Source: Parachlamydiales bacterium
Lineage (GTDB): Bacteria; Chlamydiota; Chlamydiia; Chlamydiales; JABDDJ01
Direction: 5' to 3'
Assembly (NCBI GenBank): GCA_041671045.1
Contig: JBAZCF010000004.1
Span: 62,001-126,000, forward strand
Length of the DNA stretch: 64,000 nt
Position 1 is the stretch's first letter; the number at the start of each line of letters is the position of its first letter. Below are positions 35,196 through 44,074 of the stretch, piece after piece. The notes under the pieces were generated by a model. The model had not been told where the DNA came from. It saw only the letters and a list, made by a program, of their open reading frames with translations, and did not search any database. Both the position numbers and the translations under genes were made by a program.

Positions 35196-35942
35196 TTAGT
35201 AAGCTCCCCGTCCAAAGAGAACGGCCGGGATGGTTTTAAGGAGGAGGACAATGTCTAACCAAAGGCTTTGACTCTCAATATATTCTAAGTCCAACTGTAC
35301 CTGCTTATTAAAAGGAATTTCAGATCTGCCGCTAACCTGCCATATGCAGGTAATCCCCGGTTTGATGTCTAAGCGTCTGCGATCATTCAAAGTGTAATGA
35401 GCCACTTCACGAGGCAGGGGCGGGCGCGGACCTACCAAGGACATATCCCCTTTTAGAACACACCACAGTTGCGGCAGTTCATCTAAACTCATTCGGCGCA
35501 AAATCTTACCTACAGGAGTAATACGCGGATCTTCCTTCATTTTGAAGGTACCGGGATCGAGGTGGATATTTTGCGATTGCAAAGCGTCTATCTTCTTATC
35601 CGCATTGATTTCCATGGTGCGGAACTTTACGAATCTGAACTCTTTACCCCATTTACCTACCCTATTGGCAGTATAAAAGATGGGTCCTCTGTCATAAAGT
35701 TTAATGGCAAGAGCAATGATCAAGAAAAGAGGAAGTGATACGACAATCATGCCGATGGAAATAATAATATCGAAAAACCTTTTGAATAAGCTGGCGCCGC
35801 CGACAAAAAGTAGCCAAAAATACTTTTTACGTAGATAGGTTAAATGCTGTCCCCACGTTTTTTTCTTAGCATATTTCTCATAGAGCGCATTCATCAAAGC
35901 GGCGCGCTCTGGGCCCTTGAGAGGGGGCTTAGTAGGCATCAA
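35196..35942 (-). CDS. Undecaprenyl-phosphate sugar phosphotransferase (WcaJ/EpsE-like)
   Basis: 248 residues, the short form of the bacterial sugar transferase family with one hydrophobic segment (FDIIISIGMIVVSLPLFLII, about 63-82). Conserved motifs follow in order: GPIFYTANRVGKWGKEF, VKFRTM, LDELPQL, KGDMSLVGPRP and the KPGITCIWQVSGRS element. It should place the first sugar phosphate on undecaprenyl phosphate at the inner membrane, starting a surface glycan. Second gene of a four-gene operon, 6 bp after the regulator and 2 bp before the fusion protein. Confidence 0.92.
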   Translation of the reverse strand: MMPTKPPLKGPERAALMNALYEKYAKKKTWGQHLTYLRKKYFWLLFVGGASLFKRFFDIIISIGMIVVSLPLFLIIALAIKLYDRGPIFYTANRVGKWGKEFRFVKFRTMEINADKKIDALQSQNIHLDPGTFKMKEDPRITPVGKILRRMSLDELPQLWCVLKGDMSLVGPRPPLPREVAHYTLNDRRRLDIKPGITCIWQVSGRSEIPFNKQVQLDLEYIESQSLWLDIVLLLKTIPAVLFGRGAY

Positions 35943-35948
35943 ACCTCA

Positions 35949-37973
35949 TTATCTATAAGAGTTTGTGGCTTCTTCTGCAGTATTGAAAATCTCAAAAATC
36001 TTATGCATCGCCACGAGTTCGAAGATCGTCCGCACCGGTTTTTTTAGATTGGCGAGTTTTAACTCTCCCCCCTTGACATGCAAAAACTTTAAGACGGAGA
36101 GCAGGCTTCCCAACCCGGAGCTATCTATATACTGGATGTTGCCTAAATCCAAGACGACTTTAGAAACTCCTTCTAAATTAATTAGGTCAAGGGTGTGCTG
36201 CTTAAAGTCTTTAGCCTCACGTGCATCCAAACTAGTACACCCAGGGGTGATGATTAAGGTTTCACCTTCTTTTTGATGACGAAGTTCCATTTGATCCTCT
36301 AATATTCCATAGCGTTTAAAAATGTTGAGATGGTTCCATCCGGTTGCTGATTTCTTAGGGTGGTAGCTAATCTCATCTGCAATAGATTTAATAATATACC
36401 AGCCAAAACCCCCTTCTGTTTCAACCGTCATCTCCGGATGCGGCACGGCAGAAGGATCGAAGGGCTTTCCTTGGTCAGCAAACTCTATGGAAAGGCCTGT
36501 AGGAGTCCATTCTCCTGTCACAACAATAGAGCTTTTTGTCTGACCGTCATATGCGTGTTTTATAACATTGGCGAAAATTTCTGTAGCTGCAAGTTGCAAA
36601 CTTTCTGAAAATAGGGGGTTTGCATCAGGAGTTTGTTTACATAGATTGCAAATGAACTCACGTAAAGGTGTTATTTGACTTAGGTGGCTTGAAAAAGTAG
36701 CGCGCTGTATTTTTGCAAAGGCTTCTGTCGGGATGTCTTCTAATTTTATTACGATGATCGACAGGTCGTCTTCTAAATGTTCTTTACTGACGAAACCCCA
36801 TAAGGACTGCTTAAGGTTATTTAAGATTGTTTCCGGAGTTTCCTTGGCATCTCTGATCACCAGATTGCGGATGGGCTGCAGACCGTAGATTTCATTTGCG
36901 GGGGAGTGCGCTTCATGCACGCCGTCAGAGAAGAAGACAAAAATATCCCCTTTATCAAATTTGCATTGATATTCCTTATATTCAGGCTCATTACTAATTC
37001 CTAAGGGCGTATTGTTGCATTTTAACTCTCTTGCAGAGTGGGATTTTGCATCATAATGGATGGCCTTCTGTGATCCGCAGTCGATATAAGTAAACATCCT
37101 TTTGGCAAAGTTGAATCGCCCATAGAACAATGAAACGAAAAAATCTAGGTAGTTAAGCTGGGATGTCAATTCATGGTGCAGAAACGTAAGTATCTCTGTG
37201 GGCGAGAGCAGGTCGTCTTGCCAAAGATTCAAGCGATTATATTTTTTGGATTGGAAGTAGGGGAGTGCAAACCGCACAAGATGGGTTTTGACTGCAGTGC
37301 CTACAAGTACAGCAGAAAGTCCTTTACCCATGACATCACCTAAAACAAAATCGCAGATTTCAGGGATAGGGTGGTAAAATTCATAGAAGTCCCCGGCAAT
37401 GTCTCTGGAGGGAATCGTGGCAGCGGCAATTTTACAGCCGGGTATGTTGGTTGGGGGGTCTCCAACCATCATAGACTCTTGGATTTTTCCGCCTAGGGAG
37501 ATCTCGCTCTTAAAGATGTCATGCATTTTTGCAAGTGCTTTATGCTGGGCCATAATAAGTTCTTGAAGGGCGATATTCTCCTTCAGTATTTTGTAGCGTT
37601 CGACAGCATATTTTACCTTTTTGCTGAGGTCTTCATCTTCCCAAGGTTTACTTATGTATTGAAAGACTCTGCCGGATTTCATTGCTTCGAGCGATACTTC
37701 TGAATTGAGCTTTTCTGTCAGCATAATGCGGATTGTTTCTGAGCTGATTGTCTGGGCTGTTTGCATGACTTCTAAGCCGGTTAGATCCGGGAGTTTCTCA
37801 TCGCACAGGATAAGGGCAAAGGGAGTTTGAAGCAGGTGGTCAATTGCTTCTGTTGCTGTTGTTGCAGTGTACACGTGATATCCCTGAGCAGCAAGCAGTG
37901 ACTGTAGTTGCATACACTCAGAGGAATTACTTTCTACAACGAGAAGGTTAATTTGAGAAGGCTCTTGCTTCAT
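35949..37973 (-). CDS. Single-chain partner-switching regulator: receiver, PP2C phosphatase, anti-sigma-type kinase and STAS
   Basis: 674 residues with four modules. About 8-125: a response-regulator receiver with phospho-acceptor Asp58 (LILCDEKLPD) and conserved YISKPW. About 180-400: a SpoIIE/RsbU-type PP2C phosphatase with metal aspartates in RDIAGDFYEF, LGDVMGKG and FFSDGVHEA. About 425-550: an RsbW-like HATPase with N-box ATEIFANVIKHAYDG and DQGKPFDPS. About 560-674: a STAS domain with the intact phospho-site YIDSSGLGSLL. These are normally separate proteins (RsbU, RsbW, RsbV). It heads the glycan operon, suggesting its output is surface-glycan synthesis, perhaps through the STAS domains on the WecG protein. 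Confidence 0.9.
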   Translation of the reverse strand: MKQEPSQINLLVVESNSSECMQLQSLLAAQGYHVYTATTATEAIDHLLQTPFALILCDEKLPDLTGLEVMQTAQTISSETIRIMLTEKLNSEVSLEAMKSGRVFQYISKPWEDEDLSKKVKYAVERYKILKENIALQELIMAQHKALAKMHDIFKSEISLGGKIQESMMVGDPPTNIPGCKIAAATIPSRDIAGDFYEFYHPIPEICDFVLGDVMGKGLSAVLVGTAVKTHLVRFALPYFQSKKYNRLNLWQDDLLSPTEILTFLHHELTSQLNYLDFFVSLFYGRFNFAKRMFTYIDCGSQKAIHYDAKSHSARELKCNNTPLGISNEPEYKEYQCKFDKGDIFVFFSDGVHEAHSPANEIYGLQPIRNLVIRDAKETPETILNNLKQSLWGFVSKEHLEDDLSIIVIKLEDIPTEAFAKIQRATFSSHLSQITPLREFICNLCKQTPDANPLFSESLQLAATEIFANVIKHAYDGQTKSSIVVTGEWTPTGLSIEFADQGKPFDPSAVPHPEMTVETEGGFGWYIIKSIADEISYHPKKSATGWNHLNIFKRYGILEDQMELRHQKEGETLIITPGCTSLDAREAKDFKQHTLDLINLEGVSKVVLDLGNIQYIDSSGLGSLLSVLKFLHVKGGELKLANLKKPVRTIFELVAMHKIFEIFNTAEEATNSYR

Positions 37974-38001
37974 TATACAGTGGCGTGTTTGATTGTTCTT
38001 C

Positions 38002-38033
38002 GATTCAAATCATTTGAAAATGGATTCAAATCA
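38002..38033. promoter_or_regulatory. Paired operator-like repeats upstream of the partner-switching regulator
   Basis: GATTCAAATCA occurs at 38002-38012 and again at 38023-38033, a 21-bp period (two helical turns), with an inverted TTTGAA between. It lies 29-60 bp upstream of the regulator's start codon and also in the rpoN upstream region. The spacing fits binding of a dimeric regulator; the factor is unknown. Confidence 0.4.
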
Positions 38034-38172
38034 CCAAGAAATAATTTTATCTTCAAATTTCACTATATGCCTGTAAAAATTATTAGTCATAAATTTCCAG
38101 ACATTCTCTAAAATAAATTTATGATATATAGGAATAATTCCAAGACTTCGATAGAGAGTCTTTAATGTGATT

Positions 38173-38212
38173 TTCAAAGGTATCGAGCTTCACATTCCTT
38201 TATACCTTTGAA
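38173..38212 (+). promoter_or_regulatory. Inverted repeat in the rpoN leader
   Basis: TTCAAAGGTAT (38173-38183) and ATACCTTTGAA (38202-38212) form a perfect 11-bp stem with an 18-nt loop, ending 15 bp before the rpoN ATG and next to its AAGAGG ribosome-binding site. It could be an operator or a leader hairpin influencing translation. Confidence 0.4.
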
Positions 38213-38227
38213 TAACAAGAGGTAATA

Positions 38228-39724
38228 ATGTCTTCATCGGGCCCTATTGATGGAAAAATGCTGTTATCCACTAGTTTAAAACAGACACAGCGCTTAATCA
38301 TGTCCCCTCAGATGCAGCAAGCTATTCAATTGCTGCAAGTGCAGGCAATGGAACTTGCTTCGGTCATTGAACAGGAGATGGAGCAAAACCCCTTGTTAGA
38401 ATATGACACTGATCTAGAGGACCCGCAAGAACCGGAAGAAGGAGACGCTAAGACAATCTCGGAAGAGGGAGAGGGGGACGGCGGGAGCGAAGAAGGGGAT
38501 CCGGAAATATCTTTCGATGATGACGATTTCCGTCTTGTCCAAGATTTAGAAGATGAATTTGGCGACCATTGGGAACAAAGCGGCCAGGCATATGGAAAAA
38601 CTAAAGAGGATTCCGATAAGCTTCAAAACTATCTCGAGAGTTCTATCATTAGCGAAGAGAGCCTCTATGAACATCTGCTAAAACAATCTCATGAAACATT
38701 TACGAAGCTTAACGATTTAGCCGCTGCGGAAGCTATCATAGGCAATATAGATAGTTCAGGATATCTTAAAACGCCTCTCGAAGAAATAGCAATCTTATGT
38801 AATACCACCACAGAGCATTTAGAAAAAATCCTTCTAACTATCCAAACATTTGATCCCCCAGGAGTGGGAGCGCGTTCTCTTCAAGAAGCCCTGTTGATAG
38901 AATTGCGATTGAAAGGTTCTGAAAACAGCTTGGCCTATCGTATTGCTAGAGATTGCTATCAAGAACTACTTCATAATCAAATCCCTTCCATTAGCAAGTC
39001 TTTGCATTGTCCAATAGAGGAAGTTAAAACGGCTATTACTGAAGAGATTGCTTCCTTAGATCTGCATCCAGGCTTAACCATTAGCCGTGATATTGTGCAG
39101 ACAATCGTTCCCGACGTGACAATAAAGCAGGAAGGCGATGAACTCATCGTTTCCATTAATGATGATCAATTTCCATCTCTAAGATTAAATAAAACGTATT
39201 TAAAAATGCTCTTAGATGAAAATTTGAATAAGGAAACTAAAGAGTTCATCAAAAAGAAAATACTTTCTGCTAAATGGCTCTTGAGAAATATTTTCCAAAG
39301 GAACGACACGATCGAAAGAATTGCACGTGTTTTAGCAGAGAAGCAGAAAGCATTTTTTATTAATCCTGAAGGAGCGCTCCTTCCTATGACAATGCGGGCG
39401 ATGGCGGATGAGCTGAGTTTGCATGAATCTACTATAGCGCGGGCCGTATCTAACAAATATATTGATACTCCGCGAGGAATTTTCCCTTTGAGGTTTTTCT
39501 TTACGAATGCCTATTCCACATTAGAAGGGGAAGATATTTCCTCAGATACAGTAAGAAGATCGTTAAAAGAAATTATCGATTCTGAAGAAAAATCAAAACC
39601 CTATTCAGACTTCAACCTTTCAAAAATGCTGCAAGCAAAAGGCATTAGCTGCGCTAGACGCACTATTGCTAAGTACCGTGTGGAAATGGGCATTGGCAAT
39701 GCCCAGCATAGGAAACAATATTAG
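38228..39724 (+). CDS. rpoN: RNA polymerase sigma-54 factor
   Basis: 498 residues. The activator-interacting Gln-rich region I (LKQTQRLIMSPQMQQAIQLL, about 16-35, with LLQ repeats) is followed by a very acidic linker (about 62-110) and the core-binding domain. The HTH (HESTIARAVSNKYI, then TPRGIFPLRFFF) and the RpoN box ARRTIAKYR near the C-terminus are intact. It directs core polymerase to -24/-12 promoters and needs an AAA+ activator, none of which is in this window. AGAGG precedes the ATG. Divergent from the partner-switching operon. Confidence 0.96.
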   Translation: MSSSGPIDGKMLLSTSLKQTQRLIMSPQMQQAIQLLQVQAMELASVIEQEMEQNPLLEYDTDLEDPQEPEEGDAKTISEEGEGDGGSEEGDPEISFDDDDFRLVQDLEDEFGDHWEQSGQAYGKTKEDSDKLQNYLESSIISEESLYEHLLKQSHETFTKLNDLAAAEAIIGNIDSSGYLKTPLEEIAILCNTTTEHLEKILLTIQTFDPPGVGARSLQEALLIELRLKGSENSLAYRIARDCYQELLHNQIPSISKSLHCPIEEVKTAITEEIASLDLHPGLTISRDIVQTIVPDVTIKQEGDELIVSINDDQFPSLRLNKTYLKMLLDENLNKETKEFIKKKILSAKWLLRNIFQRNDTIERIARVLAEKQKAFFINPEGALLPMTMRAMADELSLHESTIARAVSNKYIDTPRGIFPLRFFFTNAYSTLEGEDISSDTVRRSLKEIIDSEEKSKPYSDFNLSKMLQAKGISCARRTIAKYRVEMGIGNAQHRKQY

Positions 39725-39749
39725 ACTTCTATGGGTTGAGACGAGAAGC

Positions 39750-40409
39750 TTAGGGAGACACTTTTTCGTTTTGGGCAGGATTGGATCTTTCCCACCGTAG
39801 GAGGAAAAATGAACCTAAAGCAAAGCAGAAAAAGGCGATCGGGCCAAATGGGTATGCATGCGACCACCAAAGGGAGATCGTTGAGATAAGATATAATAAG
39901 AGAATGATATAGGGAATTCGATCTTTAGCTAAAAGAATAATCATGGGAAGCATTCCCAATACCCAGCCTAAAGAAGCAACTTCACTGACAACAGAATGGC
40001 TTCCGCCTACGAAGGGATGGTTGTAAAGGTTTTGAATAGCTTTGGCAACTGTTTCTTGTTCGCTGGGAGTATAGCCGGAAGCATCTCTCATTATAGCGCC
40101 TACACTGATCCCATTGATTGCATCAAACGCCGTATAAAAGACCATAAAAAACCAAAAACCGATGACGCTTAAACGTGCTAAATAGCCGGTTTTCCCCCAT
40201 GTCAGAAGAATTCCCCCTGCACCCACTAAACCAAAAAGAGGCAATTGCAAAAGGTGCAGCCAGTACCACCAATCCATCTGGGAATGCAGATTATGGTATA
40301 CGTCAGATTTAAATCCTACCGGATGCCAGATCTCTAAAGTACATAGAATGAGGGGTACGACAATGAGAAGAAAAGGTTTTAGTACGCAGTGTCGTTCTGA
40401 AGAATCCAT
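39750..40409 (-). CDS. Multi-pass membrane protein of unknown function
   Basis: 219 residues with about six membrane segments (for example PFLLIVVPLILCTLEIW, LSVIGFWFFMVFYTAF, VLGMLPMIILLA, YIILLLYLISTISLWW). A hydrophilic loop near 105-135 (GYTPSEQETVAKAIQ) separates the halves. No known family recognised. Convergent with rpoN, 25 bp apart, and divergent from the heme-sensor gene. Confidence 0.65.
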   Translation of the reverse strand: MDSSERHCVLKPFLLIVVPLILCTLEIWHPVGFKSDVYHNLHSQMDWWYWLHLLQLPLFGLVGAGGILLTWGKTGYLARLSVIGFWFFMVFYTAFDAINGISVGAIMRDASGYTPSEQETVAKAIQNLYNHPFVGGSHSVVSEVASLGWVLGMLPMIILLAKDRIPYIILLLYLISTISLWWSHAYPFGPIAFFCFALGSFFLLRWERSNPAQNEKVSP

Positions 40410-40528
40410 ATAAATTCTATATTTAATATTTAATTTTTTTTTATCTATTTATATTTTTTGGTATTTTTTGTCATATAGATAAATAATGCGGTGGTAATTT
40501 TTTTACCGCACGAAAAAAGGAGCCGATG

Positions 40529-41107
40529 ATGCAGGGTATAGTATTTGTCAAATTTCAGGAGTTTATTGAGGAAAAATATGGTGTAGGCGAGTGGAAAGAG
40601 CTCTTGCAAACTGCAGGATTCGAAAAGCAAACTACCTATTTCAGATTGAATGGATACCCAGATTTCTACCTTCAGAAACTGCTATTGGCACTTTCTGAGA
40701 AAACGGGAAAATCTACTAATACACTGTTAGATGAGTTTGGAGTCTATTTAGGAACCTATCTCATGAAGACATACGGATTTATGATCAATCCTTCATGGAA
40801 CTGTATTGATACCATGGAACACACTTCAGTCCAAATGCAGGAAGTTTTCCGCACACTGACAGGGGACAAAGCGACCGGAGGTGATTTGTCATCTGTTATC
40901 GACACGAAGAGACTTTCTCCTACTAGCGTAGAAATTGACTACTGCTCACCACGCAAAATGTGTTATCTTTTTGTCGGAATAGCTCGTGCGATAGCGATGT
41001 GGCATAAAAATGAAATTTCATTCGATCATAGACCTTGCATGCATTTAGGCAGTCCAAGCTGTAAAATAGTAGTTAAATTAGTCGCGCCAGCCGGCGTACT
41101 CGCCTAG
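40529..41107 (+). CDS. H-NOX (heme NO/O2-binding) family sensor protein
   Basis: 192 residues from the second of two adjacent ATGs, which has better spacing from AGGAG (40518-40522). The N-terminus (QGIVFVKFQEFIEEKYG, then WKELLQTAGF) is typical of the HNOB family. Numbering from the first ATG, the heme-propionate motif Y-x-S-x-R is present as YCSPR (Tyr139, Ser141, Arg143), and His99 in TMEHTSVQM is a candidate proximal ligand. The C-terminal ending CMHLGSPSCKIVV resembles the cysteine-bearing tail of bacterial stand-alone members. These proteins bind NO and act on a kinase or cyclase; none is adjacent. The 627-residue gene follows by 11 bp, so co-transcription is likely. Confidence 0.75.
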   Translation: MQGIVFVKFQEFIEEKYGVGEWKELLQTAGFEKQTTYFRLNGYPDFYLQKLLLALSEKTGKSTNTLLDEFGVYLGTYLMKTYGFMINPSWNCIDTMEHTSVQMQEVFRTLTGDKATGGDLSSVIDTKRLSPTSVEIDYCSPRKMCYLFVGIARAIAMWHKNEISFDHRPCMHLGSPSCKIVVKLVAPAGVLA

Positions 41108-41118
41108 AAGTTAGAAAT

Positions 41119-43002
41119 ATGCCATTGTCATCTGTAAGTTTATATAGCCTCTTTGAAGAGATCGATTCCTGCTTGTTGGATCCTATATGCCCAAAAGCTC
41201 GATTGGAGCCCAACTTAAGCGGTAATTTTTTGTATTCGAATACGAATATCGTAGGAAAAGCTTATGGATATTTGCATAAATGGGTTTATTGGATTACAGG
41301 CTATAGTGAGTACCGGAAGACCCAACTGAGAGGAGCATTATTATATGCCAGCTACTCCAGCACTAAGCTTCTTAAGCACTATGGAAAAATGTATGACGAA
41401 TATGAAGGCGCAATGATAAAGCGTCTTCAAGGTCTGGATTATGACAGGGATGAATTATATAAGGCCCGTTGGCATCTTTCAGATTATAATGCGACTGTAG
41501 AGCATACCTATAAAAGGCTGGAACGTCATCCTCAAAGATATAAAAATCTATTGGATCATTATTTTACTCATGCCATCACAGAAAAAGACTATCCTTTCTT
41601 TACCGAAAAAGGGGCTTTAGCCAAGTTTCCCTTTTTTCCAGTATGGTTGGAGAAAGCTTTTCAATACATTTATTCCATTTTCCGTGCATTGGGCGTTAAG
41701 ATAGATAATCTTACAGGTAGAAAATGTTTTGAACCGATTTTATCCTGGTTGACAAGTCCGGGAGCTTCCATTGAAAAGCAGAAGAAAAGGGCTGAAAAAG
41801 CTTTAGCGCATAGATTTGAAAGCGGCCCGTTGCGGGATAAAATGAGCAAGCTATTACCTATCGTGCGTTTAGAGCATGTTTCTCAGATTGAATTCCCTTT
41901 GGATGAATTGGTAAAAGTTTTTAAGAACATACCAAGAACAGAAGCTGAAGAGGTGGTCTTAACTAAATGGTGCGCAGAAATATCCAATTGGAAGCATGGG
42001 AATTCTATAGCATTGTTGCACGAAGCATTAGCCTCAGTACATCGAGCATTACTAGATTTGAAGATGGACGTCGTTCCTTTGGAATCCATGGAGTATTTAC
42101 TTTATTATGATTCGCGAGATAAGAGACAGAGACGCTGGGAGGAAACAAACCTCATCACAGGCAATTCGGTGGTGTGCGGAGAAAGTAGCTATAGCGTAGA
42201 TAAAAAAATCACTACTATAGGCGACAATAGTTATTATTCCCTGGAAAAGCATCCTGATCTTTTATTAAGGGTGCCTCCCAACACAAGTTTATTCGCTTTT
42301 GAAAATATAGCGGCAGAAGAAGTCCAGCTGAATAGGCTCAAAATAAAGTATAAAGATCCATTGGGTAGATTTGCATTAGTAGAGGCCCCACAGACTAATC
42401 TATTGGATATTAGCTGGAAAAGTGAAGATTCGATAGACTCTAAGGACATGTTGGCACTGGATCAAATAGGCAGATTAGTCAGCCATTTTATAAGTATTGA
42501 AAAGGTACCTGTGGGATTGAATCCTTTTCAATTTTGTTTTTGTGTAGATAAAACGATTAAAGCCTGGCAAATGCTAAGAATGGGAAATTTTAATTTTTAC
42601 GTTCTAGTAAAGTTCATTCAAGATGTCTCGCAGAATAATTCTTTCATTTATAAACAGTTGATGGTGAAAACCGGTTTGGATACTCATGCAATCAGTCGTT
42701 ATTACACAGATTTGGTTGAAGCGGTTCTTGACGATCAGAATATTCAGAAGTTAGATCTCGAATCCAAGTATGGTATAGATAACTCTTTGGTGGAAAAAGA
42801 CGAGTTCCTATTTAAAGTTAAGCAGGCATGGAATGAAATACGATCTAAGCTAGGTGATAATGGGGATCTTTTGCCTGCAAAAGATAATTTTCTGAGATTC
42901 TATAAAGAGGCCATTCTAATAAACGATCTGCCTAAAGATATAACTAATTTAGTACTGAACGTAAAAAGAGCAGTTTCTTGGTTTAGTCTAAAGTACTACT
43001 AA
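41119..43002 (+). CDS. Large hypothetical protein downstream of the heme sensor
   Basis: 627 residues, not recognised. It has no signal peptide; a weak hydrophobic stretch lies near 180-195 (FFPVWLEKAFQYIYSIF). The protein is rich in Tyr, Lys and Leu and mainly helical, with a middle segment (NSVVCGESSYSVDKKITT) of strand character. The 11-bp spacing after the H-NOX gene suggests they are expressed together, so it could be the sensor's effector, but nothing in the sequence proves this. The mgtE-like gene follows after about 50 bp of very AT-rich DNA. Confidence 0.6.
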   Translation: MPLSSVSLYSLFEEIDSCLLDPICPKARLEPNLSGNFLYSNTNIVGKAYGYLHKWVYWITGYSEYRKTQLRGALLYASYSSTKLLKHYGKMYDEYEGAMIKRLQGLDYDRDELYKARWHLSDYNATVEHTYKRLERHPQRYKNLLDHYFTHAITEKDYPFFTEKGALAKFPFFPVWLEKAFQYIYSIFRALGVKIDNLTGRKCFEPILSWLTSPGASIEKQKKRAEKALAHRFESGPLRDKMSKLLPIVRLEHVSQIEFPLDELVKVFKNIPRTEAEEVVLTKWCAEISNWKHGNSIALLHEALASVHRALLDLKMDVVPLESMEYLLYYDSRDKRQRRWEETNLITGNSVVCGESSYSVDKKITTIGDNSYYSLEKHPDLLLRVPPNTSLFAFENIAAEEVQLNRLKIKYKDPLGRFALVEAPQTNLLDISWKSEDSIDSKDMLALDQIGRLVSHFISIEKVPVGLNPFQFCFCVDKTIKAWQMLRMGNFNFYVLVKFIQDVSQNNSFIYKQLMVKTGLDTHAISRYYTDLVEAVLDDQNIQKLDLESKYGIDNSLVEKDEFLFKVKQAWNEIRSKLGDNGDLLPAKDNFLRFYKEAILINDLPKDITNLVLNVKRAVSWFSLKYY

Positions 43003-43054
43003 ATAATTATTATAAACAACTATAATTATTTTAGAATAGTATTAAGGCTGTACC

Positions 43055-44065
43055 ATGAAATTGGACTTCTATAAGGGCCTTTCTAAAGAACAACTAAATG
43101 CACCTGCAGGAAATTATATCACACCTGTGGAAACAGCTTTTCAAGAGGAACTCACTCTTGGGGAATTAATACAAAGACTTCAAGTGATTGAAATTTCTCA
43201 CAAAATTCACTATTTCTATGTCATAGATGAAGATGATCATTTGAAGGGGGTTATTTCTACCCGCGATATCCTTTATTCCAATCCGAACTGCAAGATAAAA
43301 GATATTACCAACTCAAAAATTATTAGCATCCATAAGAATGAGCCGTTGAAAAGGGCCTTGAGCTTGATTGCCACTTATGAAATTCTAGCGATACCTGTGG
43401 TGGATGATGAGGATAGATTATGTGGAATATTGGAACTGCCGGTAAGTACTATCCTTAAAAAAAAGCCCTCTATCAAAGAGTTTAAACCCTCCAAAGATGT
43501 GTTCCAATTAGTGGGTCTTTCTGTAGATCAAGGGAAGCTTATCTCAAGTGTAAAAGAGTTTAGCTTCCGTATGCCTTGGCTTATGTGCAATATCCTCGGG
43601 GGGCTATTATGTGCGTTGATCGCACACCAATTCCACCTACTGTTAGACAGTGCTGTCATAATAGCGATTTTTATTCCTTTAGTTTTGACATTAGGCGAAT
43701 CTGTATCCATGCAGTCGATGACATTGAGCTTACAATTCCTCCATTATGAGGACATACCCTGGAAAAGGGTGCAACAAAGGATAATGGTAGAGTGGAAGAC
43801 GGCACTGCTGTTAGGGGTTGCTTGTGCATTGATTGTCACGTTGGTGTATTTTCTTTTTTTCAGTGATTATTGGTCTATCGCAGCTATAGCTAGCAGTATT
43901 TTCCTGTCTATGGCTGCTGCTACGACTTTCGGGTCGGTGTTCCCTGTGATTTTGCATATTTTTAAACTAGACCCTAAAGTGGCTTCTGGGCCTGTTGTTT
44001 TGCTGTTCACAGATATAACAGTGACAACAATATACTTAAGTGTCTCTAGCTTCCTGCTTATATAA
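43055..44065 (+). CDS. CBS-domain MgtE-family magnesium transporter, short form
   Basis: 336 residues. A CBS pair occupies about 20-145 (YFYVIDEDDHLKGVIST, then LAIPVVDDEDRLCGIL). A five-helix MgtE membrane domain follows (FIPLVLTLGESVSMQSMTL, corresponding to the family's GNVGTQS region, and LDPKVASGPVVLLFTDITVT, with the pore Asp). The usual N-terminal superhelical N domain is absent, so Mg2+ gating would rest on the CBS pair alone. GES-VSMQS replaces the more common GGNVGTQS. It probably transports Mg2+ or another divalent cation at the inner membrane. Convergent with the type II secretion operon. Confidence 0.85.
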   Translation: MKLDFYKGLSKEQLNAPAGNYITPVETAFQEELTLGELIQRLQVIEISHKIHYFYVIDEDDHLKGVISTRDILYSNPNCKIKDITNSKIISIHKNEPLKRALSLIATYEILAIPVVDDEDRLCGILELPVSTILKKKPSIKEFKPSKDVFQLVGLSVDQGKLISSVKEFSFRMPWLMCNILGGLLCALIAHQFHLLLDSAVIIAIFIPLVLTLGESVSMQSMTLSLQFLHYEDIPWKRVQQRIMVEWKTALLLGVACALIVTLVYFLFFSDYWSIAAIASSIFLSMAAATTFGSVFPVILHIFKLDPKVASGPVVLLFTDITVTTIYLSVSSFLLI

Positions 44066-44074
44066 ACAATCATT

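Noticed and set aside
37974..37985. TATAAT overlapping the start codon of the partner-switching regulator
   Set aside because: Transcription from it would start inside the gene and there is no -35 at the right distance.
39722..39731. TAGACTTCT after rpoN, matching the outer end of the MITE-like element
   Set aside because: Only nine bases match, it overlaps the rpoN stop codon and there is no partner repeat nearby; chance is likely.
43002..43030. AATAATTAT...ATAATTATT hairpin after the 627-residue gene
   Set aside because: The stem is only A and T, nine pairs long with an 11-nt loop, in a very AT-rich gap; too weak to call a terminator.
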